A stretch of 64,000 nucleotides of DNA from assembly GCA_945643635.1 (NCBI GenBank), contig CALZFC010000271.1, positions 70,001 through 134,000 on the forward strand, read 5' to 3'. A program made the translations under genes and the position numbers. Position 1 is the first letter of the stretch. Every line of letters begins with the position of its first letter. Positions 13,149 through 24,317 of the stretch are shown piece by piece. The notes beneath the pieces were generated by a model. The model saw only the letters and a program-made list of their open reading frames with translations, ran no database searches and was not told the origin of the DNA. Origin of the DNA: Allodiplogaster sudhausi (taxonomy: Eukaryota > Nematoda > Chromadorea > Rhabditida > Diplogasteridae).

Positions 13149-13425
13149 GTCTCTTTCTCTTCATCCTCTCAAGTCGCTGCCACTGATTTATCGTCCTAAT
13201 CATGCGGCAGGATAAATCTGAAGAGTGCCAGCCAGTCCAAGCCTCCTTCTCTTTTCTTGGTCCTCTTGTCTCTGTTGTAATATATCTTTTTGAATCCAAA
13301 CGTGAAAAGCAAGGTTTTGCCTATTCACGTACATATGTATGTATACTGCACAAGTTACGATAGTCGTCATCATAGACTGTTCTCATTTTCCATTTCCTGT
13401 TCCCCCTACCAACTTCTGCATTTCC

Positions 13426-13473
<48 letters not shown>

Positions 13474-13503
13474 TTCTCTCTCTCTCCCTCTCCCACTCTA
13501 CTT

Positions 13504-13547
<44 letters not shown>

Positions 13548-14019
13548 ACTCTCTCCCTTTCTCTCTCTACCTCTATCTCTCTTTCTCTCTCTCTTTCTCC
13601 CTCTCTCATCCCCCGCTCAGTTTCACACGCTTCATGGCTTCTCTTTTCCGGCGGTGAATTCACCAACCAAAAAGAGATTCACGGCCCCCGTGCATCCAAA
13701 CGTCTTCCACCCTCTTCTCTCTGCTCCCTCCTATTCTCTCATGCTCTCTCTTTCCTCTACACACTCCGTACTCTCTCCATTTCACATAGTCTCTCATGAC
13801 GATACAATGACGGCCACTGACTGCGCTTCTTGGCATTCACACTCGCACACCGGAATCTCCAGAAATCGGATCTGAGCCCGAAAAGGGAAGAAGAGATGAG
13901 GAGGAGAGAGAAAGAAACACCGGGAAAAAGGAGTACATGGGAGAGAAGCACACAACGAGAGGGAGGATGGAAAGTTGCAATAGAAAAGAGAGTAAGTGAG
14001 AGAGAGAGAGTGAGAAAAT

Positions 14020-14064
<45 letters not shown>

Positions 14065-14340
14065 AGGGAGGGAGGCGAAATGATAGGATTGTACCGAACT
14101 CCAATGGGTCATTTTTGCGATGAGCTCGTGGTTTCCACCTTCTGGACATCTTCTCCCGTACATTTTCCTATTCATCCTGTCACCTTCAATCTGATCTGAC
14201 AAGGGAGGAAACGATTACGGTATCTGAGAAATGATACGATTTGTCATATCGCTGCTGATCCCAATCTGATTATCATGCCGCTTTCCAAGCAGGAAGCAAC
14301 TATGATTTGTGGCCTCGCGCTCACTCTCAACAACTTTACG
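10878..14340. repeat. Low-complexity (CT)n/(GA)n tract region, no gene recognised
   Basis: About 3.5 kb is dominated by microsatellite blocks: CT-rich at 10970-11040, 11450-11550, 12720-13160 and 13420-13620, and GA-rich at 11330-11400, 11640-11700, 12540-12620 and 13985-14060. Short ordinary islands (11034-11160, 11570-11640, 12950-13060, 13160-13260, 13640-13720) contain short open stretches. I could not join them into a protein or recognise a family. They might be exons of an unrecognised gene with CT-rich introns like those of PPT1. Confidence 0.7.
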
Positions 14341-14359
14341 ATCTCCCTCTTTTCAAGTA

Positions 14360-15172
14360 TTCTCTCTCCTCGCCCTCTTTCTCTGTTTCTCTCTCCTCGT
14401 CTTCTTTTCTTTGCTTCTCTCTCCTCGCCCTCCTTTCTCTACTTCTCTCTCCTCGCTCTTTTTTTCTCTGTTTCTCTCTCATCGCCCTTTTTCTCTATTT
14501 CTCTCTCCTCGCCCTCTTTTCTCTGCTTCTCGCTCTTCGCTCTCTTTTCTATGCTTCTCTCTCATCGCCCTTTTCTCTATTTCTCTCTCCTCGCCCTCTT
14601 TTCTCTTCTTCTCTCTCCCCGCCCTCTTTTCTCTGCTTCTCTCTCTTCTCCCTCTTTTCTCTGTTACTCTCTCATCGCCCTCTTTTTATTGCTTCTTTCT
14701 CCTTGCTCTATCTTCTCTTCTTCTCTCTCCTCGCCCTCTTTTCTCTGTTTCTCTCTCCTCGCCCTCTTTTCCTTGCTTCTCTCTCCGCGCCCTCTTTTCT
14801 TTGCTTCTCTCTCCTTGCCCTCTTTTCTCTGCTTCTCTCCCCTCGCTCTCTTTTTTCTGCTTCTCTCACATTGCCCTATTTTCTCTGCTTCTCTCTCATC
14901 GCCCTCATTTCTCTACTTCCCTTTCCCCGCTCTCTTTTCTCTGCTTCTCTCTCTTCTCCCTCTTTTCTCTATTTCTCTCTCATCGCCCTCTGTTTATTGC
15001 TTCTCTCTTTTCGCCCTCTTTTCTCTGCTTCTCTTCTCGCCCTCTTTTCTCTGCTTCTCTCCCCTCGCTCTCTTTTCTCTGCTTCTCTCCCCTCGCTCTC
15101 TTTTCTCTGCTTCTCTCCCCTCGCTCTCTTTTCTCTGCTTCTCTCCCCTCGCTCTCTTTTCTCTGCATCTCC
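14360..15172. repeat. 28-bp minisatellite, about 29 copies
   Basis: The unit is approximately CTTCTCTCYCCTCGCYCTCT followed by TTTCTCTG, about 28 bp. It repeats from about 14360 to 15172 and is most uniform at 15030-15170. Since 28 is one more than a multiple of three, all three forward frames stay open for over 300 codons and encode the same rotating peptide, so these long frames are not evidence of a gene. Confidence 0.9.
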
Positions 15173-15406
15173 CTTCTCTACACTGGAGACATTCTATTTT
15201 CTCCGAGCACTTGTTATCATTAAATTTTCTCTCAATGCTCCGCCATTCAAGTATTTTCGAGCGATGAATATCATGAGATTGGTCGTAATAATTGATGGAA
15301 GGATAGACACTATCACCGGAATTATTCTTTCGAGTGCTAATTGTAATTAAATCAGTCCTCGAAAACCTCGAGTCTAAGAAATCAGCCATCGATTGTAGTT
15401 TCGCCT
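15173..15406. other. Unique AT-rich stretch, no gene seen
   Basis: Ordinary-complexity sequence between the minisatellite and the candidate peptide gene. No coding region, RNA gene or repeat is recognisable. Confidence 0.5.
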
Positions 15407-15412
15407 TTTATT
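15407..15412 (-). terminator. Poly(A) signal AATAAA for the small secreted-peptide gene
   Basis: AATAAA on the minus strand, about 125 nt downstream of the stop of the 65-codon frame at 15535-15732. Confidence 0.4.
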
Positions 15413-15534
15413 TGTGAGTCTCCCTGACTGAGCGATTTCATTCATCTTTCTCCATACATTATTTGTATCCATTTCAACGTTACAATTCTTCCTCCTAACT
15501 AAATCACAACGTCTGTACAGGATAATCCCCGTTT

Positions 15535-15732
15535 TCAGCCTGGCATTCCCCCGCGAATGAAGCGTCGTCGATAGAGAAAATGCGTGTCTTTTATCATCTC
15601 GTGCAAGGAGAACCAGGTTATTTCCTTGCCTTCTCTTGCAATATCTGCATTAGTTGTAGATTGTAAAATACGCCCAGTTATATTCAGAGGAAATATAAAC
15701 AATGAAAAAAGAACGAGACAGGATAAGTTCAT
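15535..15732 (-). CDS. Candidate small secreted peptide (65 aa), single exon
   Basis: A short frame beginning with a convincing signal peptide: MNLSCLVLFSLFIFPLNITG has a hydrophobic core and a small residue at the probable cleavage point. The remaining 45 residues start with Arg, end in a tribasic RRR followed by FIRGGMPG and the stop, and contain no cysteine. The layout (signal peptide, one peptide, basic cleavage site, short glycine-containing tail) resembles a peptide-hormone or short secreted-effector precursor, but I recognise no family. A minus-strand TATAAAG lies about 150 nt upstream and AATAAA about 125 nt downstream, which makes a compact complete transcription unit plausible. A chance ORF cannot be excluded. 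Confidence 0.4.
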   Translation of the reverse strand: MNLSCLVLFSLFIFPLNITGRILQSTTNADIAREGKEITWFSLHEMIKDTHFLYRRRFIRGGMPG

Positions 15733-15880
15733 CTTGGCGTAAACATTTATCCAGAAAGTTTGAGCGATTTCCTTCCATTACATTCAATTGTAAGGTGAAA
15801 ACAGGCGGGTAAAGAATTAGCTACGGTAGGTCAGAGCCGCCCTCCTATTTCACATGCTCTCTCGACCTAGCGACAGTCAA

Positions 15881-15887
15881 CTTTATA
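15881..15887 (-). promoter_or_regulatory. TATA box upstream of the small peptide gene
   Basis: TATAAAG on the minus strand within GCGCATATAAAGTTGAC. It would place transcription start near 15855, about 120 nt before the ATG at 15732. It could also serve nothing. Confidence 0.35.
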
Positions 15888-15992
15888 TGCGCGCACATTC
15901 AAACTGGTTTTCTAACACTATTGTAGAATTATTCGCTGGAAAGGAAAAACGATGAAGAACGAAAGAAGATAAGTGTATTGACAATGCTTAAG

Positions 15993-17894
15993 GAGCTCAT
16001 TTCCTCTCCGGCCGGCCGACTCTTCCCCTCTTCCTCTCTGTTCTTTTGCTCCCACTCTCTTCTGCTGACTACTGCCCTTCTGATGTCAACTCGCAGATCC
16101 AAGAATGCGTCCAGCCAGTTGGAGACTACGCCAAGCTTCTCAACAATAACCAGGTAGCTTTGATTTGTGTTAATGCGACTGTTTTTTACCAGTTTGCTAA
16201 AATGTTACTAAGAATTTTAATACTTTAGCAAACTGATTGAATCATAGAAATTTTCAAGTTTCATGCATCATGCATGGAAAGAAGTATTTCCATGCATGAT
16301 GTATAGATTTTCCATCCTTTTTTTTTTGGGAAAGAGGAAAGGTTCTTCTCTGGCTGATTGTGAGAGAAGATTAGCGTAATCTCAAAGAACTCTGATCCTC
16401 CCGAGTGAGCAACTCCCCTCTTCTTTCCATTTCCGTCTTCTGTAGTCCTCTGCTTTCAGACTCCCAACCGCCCTTCCGGAGAGTTCAGCTTCGCTCTGCC
16501 CAACATGGGCAAGAAGGTCTTCAGCGACTTGTGCAGGTTCCTTTTCAACAAATCTCATTCAATTTTAAGAACATTTTAAAGAGTTCTTTAAAGAAGCAGA
16601 AACAAGTTTGGTGCTTGGAAGTCAGCAAAGGAGTTGAGACTGGTGGCGAAGTTCAACGTGTGCGTGAAGGAACGCCGAGTGCAGTGCCAGAAGCACGTGA
16701 CGATCGGCCTCGTCGACTCCTCTTACGGATATCTCTGCAATGAAGGATACAACAGTTCGATACTTTATTTCACAAACCATATTTTAGCCATTCATTTATT
16801 TACAAGATTTACGACACAATCTTCATACATACATATGTACATACATATGTATGTATGCAGACTGCTAAAAGTAAATATTCGAATCACTTTAATAACCGTC
16901 ATTGCAAATCACTATTATAGGGAGTTTTTATTGTTTTTCAGTGCAAAATTAGAGGGGAAGTAATAATATGCGAAATATGATTGTTAATACGGAGTTATAT
17001 AACTCTAATTTGAGCGTTCATGGAAAGCGCGGAGTGTCTCGTGGAGCTGGACCGAAAGCCTCAGGTTTCCACTTGCATCCTTAGTGAAAAGAAACTGAAG
17101 TGAATATGAGCGTAGGTGAAGAGATGCCACGACGAGACTCTCAAGGAGATCGAAAAGGCCAACGGAGATTCTGCTCTTGGCCTCGCGCCGAAGGTCGAGC
17201 GCATGTGCGGGTTAGAAAAGAAACCTTTCTTTCATCATAATTTACAGTTAAATCCTTTTCCAATCCCTAATGAAGATTGATTGAGTGCGTTGAATTTCTT
17301 CTCGGGTTGCGTGAAGGCGCCGATCAAAGAGGAGTGCGGGGCCCCTGCATGGAGGGTCAGTCCTTCTTCTCTGTTCTTTCTTTCATCTGACTCCTTCTCT
17401 GTTCTTTCCTTCAGTTCTGGCTCCTTCAGGTGATCTACCGCGTTCTCCGCGACACGACGCGCACTCTCATGCCAGGATGTCGATTCACTGGTTCACTCTT
17501 CTTTTGCTACTCCTGGCTCATTCCAGAATTCTTGCTTTGTGTTCCTTCTTTCTAAGAATGGAAAGTGATTGCAGGCCACAGCCACCCGAGAACAACGCCC
17601 GCTTACGTGGATACTATCGAAGCGGACGCAGAGATTCCTCCCTACGAGGAAGTATCACTCATTCATGTCGAGAATGGTCAGCCATCCCTCTTCTTGCAGT
17701 CTCCTCTGAGCTTGCACTCGCTGCCAGAGTCTGCTGCGGAGACTCGAGCAGTTGGACTCACTGCCGCAGTCGGTCCTCCCCAGGAAGAAACACTCACCAC
17801 TCTGAGGACTAAGTCATCCATTGACTACCTCACTGAGGAGGTACTGACGGGAGATGGAGAGAGAGAGAGTGAGAGAGAATGAGAGAGAGAGAGG

Positions 17895-17936
<42 letters not shown>

Positions 17937-18153
17937 GGGACATGGAGCTTGAGAGATAAAGAGAGCAGCGGAGTCATAAAAGCAATTTATAAATAATAGT
18001 GATAATTAGATTGCACCTGCCGTGCAGGGTGGACGGCCTGAGAAGAATGCGGAAATGATGGTGGGCGTAGATGAGGGCGCGGCCAATTCTGCAGCTGGCA
18101 GGGCCAGTCTCTCCTTGCTTCTTCCACTCTCCATCTTATTCTATCATTCATAG
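15993..18153 (+). CDS. CPG4-like 12-cysteine GPI-anchored secreted protein
   Basis: Seen: coding pieces end at 16153 and then span 16460-16536, about 16626-16754, 17015-17064, 17116-17210, 17286-17355, 17430-17490, 17575-17840 and 18028-18153, mostly with clean phases. The start lacks an in-frame ATG; a hydrophobic run (PLFLSVLLLPLSSA) before DYCPSD looks like a signal peptide whose first codons sit in an unresolved upstream exon. Twelve cysteines follow in order (DYC, QEC, DLC, NVC, VQC, YLC, AEC, KRC, RMC, SGC, EEC, PGC), with FALPNMGKKVFSDLC and GLVDSSYGYLCNEGY. The end, ASLSLLLPLSILFYHS and stop, is a hydrophobic tail after small residues, typical of a GPI signal. Known: the pattern resembles nematode CPG4 (chondroitin proteoglycan 4-like) extracellular domains. 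Inferred: a cell-surface or extracellular-matrix protein. The joint near 16536/16626 is not resolved. Confidence 0.7.
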
Positions 18154-18753
18154 GCTGAGAGATTAACGAATTGAAGCAATTTAGTGTTATAACTAATAAC
18201 TTATTACGTTTGTCGCGAAGGTTGCCTAAATACATTTTTTCTCGCTTTTGTTCATCGCTGTTCGTTTTCCTAAATGAATCGTATTTTCCTACTAAACTCA
18301 CTTTTCATCGGGTGTACACTTTTCGATGTTTCACTAATGCGGTGGCCAAAAAACCTTTTAGTATTATGTATTAATTTATTGCTAAAATCTCACTAGATGA
18401 CCTCGCTCGTTCCCGGCTGCAGTTTCAGCCCCTTAATTTTCTAAAATTATTTGATCCCCTGGAGCATTCCAAACCTTCTGCATTTTGCTTTTCTTCGACA
18501 AATCGAATCCTACGAGTAAAGAGTTTACACAGACATTAAGGTCCTTTCAAGATGCCATTATTACTAAAAAAAAAATCTCAAAATCTCATAATCCTCTGGC
18601 ACCTTATTTATGCTTGTGTGTAGAACTTACACAGCTCTCCTTGTGTTCTTTCCACTAACGGTGACAATTGTTTCATTTCTCTAAAAAGTTTTTTTGCGCT
18701 CTAAGATATGTTTGTTATCTGATCTGTAGTTTTGTGCTCACTCAGTCGGTCAT
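18154..18753. other. AT-rich intergenic sequence, no gene seen
   Basis: Sequence between the CPG4-like stop and the LINE tail. It holds the presumed 3' UTR of the upstream gene; no coding region, RNA gene or repeat is recognised. Confidence 0.6.
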
Positions 18754-20829
18754 GATTTGATTTGATTTATTTACGTGCTGCTGCCACGTGTTAATGAATG
18801 AAGGTATGTGTATGAGTGATAAAGTAATGCATGATATGGTATACATGAGAAGATACAGTACAGTATATATGAGCATCATACAGTATATATGGGCTTTTGT
18901 AATGGGGTCGCAGATGGGGAGGAGAGGGAGGAGGGAGATGAGTGCTTGGCCAAGAATGCTTTCGCGGATCTGATGAAAAACGAATGGTTACGAACGGAGG
19001 AGCGAGTGGACGGGTAAGCAAGGAGGAAGGAAAGGCCGCGAGTACGTGAGTTACGAAAATGGAAATAATGGGGAACGCGATCAGAGATACGCCTGTGGCC
19101 AAATACAAGACGACGCGCAAGTGTAAAATCAGATTGTTGTCTACGAGATAAGAGAGAGGGGAGGGAGAGAGCCTTGTTACGGGTAGCAGGGTTAGGAATA
19201 TCAGCGCGATTGCTGTAACCAAAACAACGGCGGTAAATAAAACGGGTAAAATAGTTCTGGATGCGTTCTAGACGAAGGATATCTTTCTTGAGCCGGGGAG
19301 AAAAGACAATGGAGGAGGATTCGAGCAAAGGGCGAATATACAGGGTATAAGCGGAAACAAGGGCGTCCTTGTTTTTGGAACGGAGGGAGCGGATGATGGG
19401 GTGACATTTGCTTATAGCCTTGTTAGCAAGATGCGAGCAGTGGGATGACAAGGAAAGAGAAGAGTCAATAATAATGCCGAGATCTCGGATGCTGTCTACT
19501 GGGGTAAGGGGAGCGCCGTTAAGGTGGTAGGGTAGCTTGGGGTTGGATTTGCCTAAATGGAGGACGGAACACTTGAGGGGGGCGAGGGGGAGTTGCCATT
19601 TGTTGGCCCAGGATGCAACTTCGTCAATGGCCGCCTGAAGGGGAGCATGAGAAGAAGACTTAGTAAATGAGCGAAAAATCTTAAGATCGTCAGCGAAACA
19701 ACTAGAATGTACATCATGTGAAGAGATAAGAGAGGGAAGGTCGCTAGTAAATAGGATAAAAAGGAGAGGACCAAGAACTGTACCTTGCGGGATTCCGCTA
19801 GTGACAAGAAGAGGGGGCGAGAGGGAGGAGGCGACACGGACAGAAAAGGTGCGATTGCTAAGGAAGGAGGCGATCCAAGATATACACTTAGGCGGGAGAG
19901 AAAGAAGACCAAGCTTATGGATGAGCTTGGGGTGAGAAACACGATCAAAAGCACGGGCGTGATCAAAGTAAATTACATCAGTGAACTGAGAGTTGGCCAT
20001 TGCGGAGGTCCATAATTCGAGACAACTTAACATTTGGAAATCGATGGAGCGTTTTGGCCTAAAGCCATATTGTTGATCAGGAATAATATGTGCATCGTTG
20101 CAAAAAGAATAGAGTTTCCTACAAAGCATTCTTTCAAAAAGGCGTGAAAATAGGGAGGTTATAGAAATGGGGCGATAGTTGGAAGGGTCAGAGTAAGGTT
20201 GCTTCTTCTTAATGGGGATAACTATTGACGATTTCCATGCTGAAGGGACAGAGGAAGTGGCATAGGAGTAATCAAAGATATATTCAAGGGCTTCAGAGAT
20301 GGGGATAGCTAAGTTCTTGATAAAAAGCAAATTAAAATTGTCTGGGGTTTTACACGATGAGTTCTTCCAAGATTGAATGAGACGACAGATTTCATGACGA
20401 GGGAAATTTATAGAAAAATCAGAAGGAGGACGGAAACGATGATTGGGTGGCAACGAAGGGAGGGAGCCATTGTCAATGGTATAGGCTTAAGCGAAGGTGT
20501 CGGCAAGAAGTTGGGCCTTATCCTTATCCGTGAAACAAGAGGAGCCTGAGGGGGGAGTGAGGGAGTCGACTCCTCGAGGCTTGGATGATATGCGGTTACG
20601 CATGAATCGGAAGAAAAGGGACTTGTTATTGGATTTAATGACATGTTTCTCTACGTTCCTAGAATACTTATCCATAGCTCTACAATAAAGGGCATTGGCT
20701 GATGCATAAGCTGAGCGGGATGAGTCAGAGTCAAGAGATAACATATTGAGCCAAGATTGATAGCGCTTACGTTTGAGGCGGATGATGTGGTTGGGATGAC
20801 GGACACCTTGGGAAGAAACTTTCTCAAAG

Positions 20830-21837
20830 GTAGAGACCGCAGATGATTTTTTCAAATAGCAATGAAATGTAAACGAATGATGTTTCTGGGGATTTTCAGT
20901 GACGAGAAAACCATATCTATAATCAGAAACCCAAAAAAAATTGAAATTAAGTCATTAAAAGGCGTTTTTAGTATGCATATTCCTGGGGAGTATGGGACGC
21001 CCACAGTATGCCTGCCGATGCATGTCATTGTGTCATCTGAAGTTCGGCCGGTCAGATTATCGCTACAGACGATGCCCAACTAATTTCTTTACACTTTCTT
21101 TTTTATTTATTTTTAGCACAACAATTTTATCTTTATTTTTAAATCTAATATCTTTAAATCTCGCTCCACTCCTTTGTTCGGTGGCCCATGATTCTGCGAA
21201 AAAAGTAATTGTTTGGGCCGACGAGTCTCACATCAGCTGCCGGCAATGTTTCGATGATATCTAACACCCCGATATTCAAAGTAACTTCAAATTTTGTATA
21301 CGTACTTAGAAAGGTCATGGCTTCAAAAAGAACGTTGAAATTTGCCAGCCACGGCAGTATAAATATGTTTTTAGCCCAAAATAATGAATTTGCATGACAT
21401 ACCAAACAATACATTTTTGACTATATCTAACACCCCGATATTCAAAGTAACTCAAATTTTGTACACATACTTAGAAAGGTCATGGCTTCAACAAGAACGT
21501 TGAAATTTGCCCGCCACGACAGTATAAAATATGTTTTTTACTCAATATAAGCGGCGAAAAAAATTCAGTCAAATTATTGCATGTTGCTATTGACCACGAG
21601 AATGGACACTAAATAGGATAAAATAGCGAGCATTCTTCTTAGTGACTTAAATGCTATTAATTAAGACTAAAAAAATGCCGCAGAAGCGATGGAGACGCGG
21701 CGGACATCACTAAACTTGAAAATATCGTGCCTCCGTTTTTTAAGGTGCATTCACGGTGCCCGTATTTTAGAAATTAAGGTACGGTAGCAGCCGGCCCAAA
21801 GTTCATTGTGTCAAATGTTGGTTACTGCGGTCTCTAC
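20830..21837. mobile_element. 1,008-bp nonautonomous DNA transposon nested in the LINE
   Basis: The insert begins GTAGAGACCGCAG (20830-20842) and ends CTGCGGTCTCTAC (21825-21837), a perfect 13-bp terminal inverted repeat. It is flanked by TCAAAG and TTAAAG, a short, imperfect target duplication (AAAG certain). It sits exactly where LINE ORF2 is split, and removing it restores the ORF. No transposase is encoded. Inside lies a 166-bp direct duplication. The superfamily is not assigned. Confidence 0.85.
21257..21545. repeat. Two tandem copies of a 166-bp unit inside the nested transposon
   Basis: ATATCTAACACCCCGATATT occurs at about 21257 and again at about 21423, and the sequences after each occurrence match closely, including AGAAAGGTCATGGCTTCAA and the AACGTTGAAATTTGCC segment. 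Confidence 0.85.
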
Positions 21838-22723
21838 TTAAAGGGAACAAAAAGATCTTCTACAACACGGAGAGCAGAAGTGAAAGTTTCATACATCATG
21901 TTGACATCGGTAAGTCTATGGAAAGGAGCGGGAAAAGAATAATAATCTAAGAGAAATTGACAAGCAGCATGGTAATCAACTTTAGCGCAGTCTCTGACAT
22001 AGGTGAAGGAGGGTTTGGAATGAGACAGAGAGAGGGTGGCTTCGATTGCCGAATGATCAGAGTTGAAGAAAGGGGGAGAGAGAGTGACGTTTGTAATAAG
22101 GGAGGGAGTATTGGATAGGACTAGGTCAAGGAAGTGGTTGTTGCAAGTAGGGGAAGGAGCGAGTTGGGCAAGCTGACACGAGGAAGTAAAATCATGGAAG
22201 AGTCTGGATGAAGGGGAGAGTGAAGAAATGGTGGCCGGTGGGGAAGAGTTCCATAGAATGTCCGGGTAGTTAAAGTCGCCAAGAAGAATGGTAGGATGAG
22301 GAGCAGAGGAGAGATTTGTGAGAAGCTTGACAAGGTTAGTGTTATCATCAGATGGGCAAGCGGGAGCGCGATAAACTAAGATGATGTGGATGGGGTCGCT
22401 ACTGAAGCTAGCGTCAACTGCGAGCAATTCGAAAGCGTGGGGGCGAGAAAGTGACAATAAGGTGGTGGTGGAGATGGAAGAGCGGAAGATGAGGGCAACA
22501 CCGCCGCCTTTGCGTCTGGTGCGGTCTTGGCGGATAATAGAGTAATCGGGAGAACCGTTAAGTAGAACGTTGTCAGGCAAGGAAGAGGTAAGCCATGTCT
22601 CGACAATAGCAATGATTGCAAACGAACGGGAGAAAAGGGATGATAATTCGTGGGTCTTGTTAACAATCGAGCGGGCATTAAAAGAGTATATTGAGGAATT
22701 GGTTTGCCTGCGAGTGGCAGTAG

Positions 22724-23942
22724 TTAAAAATGGGGGAGAGGATGGTAGTAGTGGAAAGGGGGAGTGGGATTGAGAGAGGCGAGAGGGGCGAAGCGGTTGT
22801 TAGTGGTGAAGTCGGGGTTAGGGGGGTGGTAGTTAGGCGGCGGATTGGTGTAGATGGGAGGAGAGGAGACAAAGTGAGAGAGCGGTTGCGGCGGCTGGAC
22901 GTGATTGGGAGAGAGAGTAGGAGGTGGGAGAGAGGGGAGATAAGACGCGCGATGAGGTGGCTGGGATGGAGGGGGAGTGGGAATGCGGCCCACAGCGGCG
23001 GCATAAGAGGGGTTAGAGAAGAGGGGAGTGGGGTTGGTGTTAGGGTGGGAAGGCCGGCGGGTGGCCACGCGAGATTGAGGGGGGCGAGGGGGGCGAGAGG
23101 TGGGGGCCGCGCGATGGCCGGGGGGTTTGGCGAAGAAACGCGAGTAGTCGGGGAGCTTCGGGGGGGGGGGGGGGGATGATGCCACGCTCTGCGAACGTGC
23201 GCGAGGGGAGGATATAACAGTTGGAATAGGAAGAGGAGTGGCGGAGCTTGTGGGATCTGGCGATTGCGAGCGCCTGGAACATGGATGTGGGGAGGATCAC
23301 TTTCAAAGGGTTAGAAGCATTGGGGCGGGGGTGATCTACCAGCGGGTAGACAGCAATGGGGAGACACGGGACACCAAGGGTGTCCAGGAGACCAACGACA
23401 GAGTTAAAGTATGAGTAAGCAGTGTGAGTGGAGGTGTTTCCGTGTTGGACTGGGAGGCCATAGACAACAAGAGCCCGGCGACGCTCGTGTCTGTCTCTAA
23501 CCTCATCGTCCGTCTCCCGGGAATAGTCCCAGGGAGGGGGGGAGGACGAAGAGGTGGAGGGGGGGGGGGTTTCATCAGAAGGAGTCATAACAACATCATC
23601 ATGGGCAAGAGCAACATTAGAGGAGGCATTAGTGGCAGCAGGAATAGGCTTTGGGGGCACGACAGTAAGTGGTGAGTTATATGAATCGACTTTGTCCGTG
23701 AGGACAAGAATGGAAGCGTTGGACTCGAGAGTGGAGACGGAGGAGAAGAGAGAGGCGATGGTGGACTTGAGCGCGGACAGTTCTTCTACGAGGAAGTCGA
23801 GGACGTCGTCCACTTCCAAGGTGGCGGAGGGGGTGCCGCCGTCATCCGCTGCGGCGCGCTTCCTTCTCTGCCTTCTGCTCTGGAGAAAGGAGGAGACAGC
23901 AGAGAGATCAAGGGGTTCAGTCATGAATGATGACTTAACCAA
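22724..23942 (-). pseudogene. LINE ORF1, proline-rich nucleic-acid-binding protein, frameshifted
   Basis: Starts MVKSSFMTEPLDLS at 23942 (a second ATG at 23924 is possible) and runs through a basic patch (RRQRRKRAA), a coiled or acidic region and an RRM-like stretch with ALVVYGLPV. Near 23160-23175 there is a run of about 16 C on the coding strand. The original frame continues only to 23040, while a neighbouring frame continues as KLPDYSRFFAKPPGHR and then a proline-rich tail to 22724. The second continuation looks more protein-like, so the homopolymer probably changed length by mutation or sequencing error. ORF1 of this group is thought to be an RNA-binding chaperone; that is family knowledge. 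Confidence 0.7.
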
Positions 23943-24317
23943 GAAGGGGCCAGTAGATCAAATTCGGTATTGCCCTTGGCCCAACGGGAAGAGCTATGGC
24001 CGGGCAGGAAAAAGATGTCTGCGGAAGATGGAGGTGAACCTGTTTTTGTGCCTGTTGAAGTGAGTTAGGCCCCCCAGGCACGAGGGGCGTCGCGAAAGGA
24101 AGTCGGGCCGGCTCTTGAGAGGAGCGAAGCGCGGACCGACCGCTCTGAGTGAGGTGAGAGCAGGGAGTGAGGTCATGTAATAAAGTGACGATGGGAAGTT
24201 GATGCGGAAGGATTTCTCGTGGAGATTGGACGTTGTTTGGCATTTCTTATCAGACAGGTTAAGGTAAGAACCCAAAGTGTATTTATCCTCAAGAAAGTTT
24301 CTCTGCAAAAAAAATTA

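Larger units (their letters stand above)
18876..22740 (-). pseudogene. LINE ORF2: endonuclease-reverse transcriptase, disrupted
   Basis: Endonuclease part (about 22740-21838) has SFNARSIVN, GDFNYPDILW and SDHSAIEATL, the metal-binding and catalytic motifs of the exonuclease-endonuclease-phosphatase fold. After a 1,008-bp insertion the frame resumes at 20829 with FEKVSS. RT landmarks are NYRPISITSLFSRLFE, QYGFRPKRS, VIYFDHARAFDRVSH, SGIPQGTVLGPLLF and CFADDLKIF, so both catalytic aspartate sites are present. The C-terminus contains SRTRGLSF, shared with a second LINE fragment at 53343-53651. Breaks: the insertion between the two domains and one in-frame TAA at 20487-20489 after LLADTFA. Removing the insertion restores a VPFEKVSS reading, showing the ORF was continuous before it. 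Confidence 0.9.
18754..24300 (-). mobile_element. Non-LTR retrotransposon (CR1/L2-like LINE), degraded
   Basis: On the minus strand the order is 5' region (about 24300-23943), ORF1 (23942-22724), ORF2 with apurinic endonuclease then reverse transcriptase (about 22740-18876), and a 3' end closing in CACGTG and a short (ATCAA)n-type tail at 18754-18790. The two-ORF layout, endonuclease plus RT, FADD in the RT centre and a short repeat tail instead of poly(A) fit the CR1/L2/Jockey group. It is probably dead: there is an in-frame TAA in ORF2, a frame change at a C-run in ORF1 and a 1-kb transposon between endonuclease and RT. The 5' boundary is approximate; a foldback element starts at 24318. Confidence 0.85.

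Noticed and set aside
12524..14202. Arg/Glu-rich and Ser/Leu-rich frames on both strands
   Set aside because: Products of (GA)n/(CT)n tracts with no recognisable protein.
14275..15350. Three overlapping forward frames of 304-347 codons
   Set aside because: All arise from the 28-bp minisatellite and encode the same low-complexity peptide in rotated phase; no start context, domain or unique sequence.
22730..24063. Plus-strand Gly/Arg-rich frames of 149 and 169 codons
   Set aside because: Antisense shadows of proline-rich LINE ORF1.
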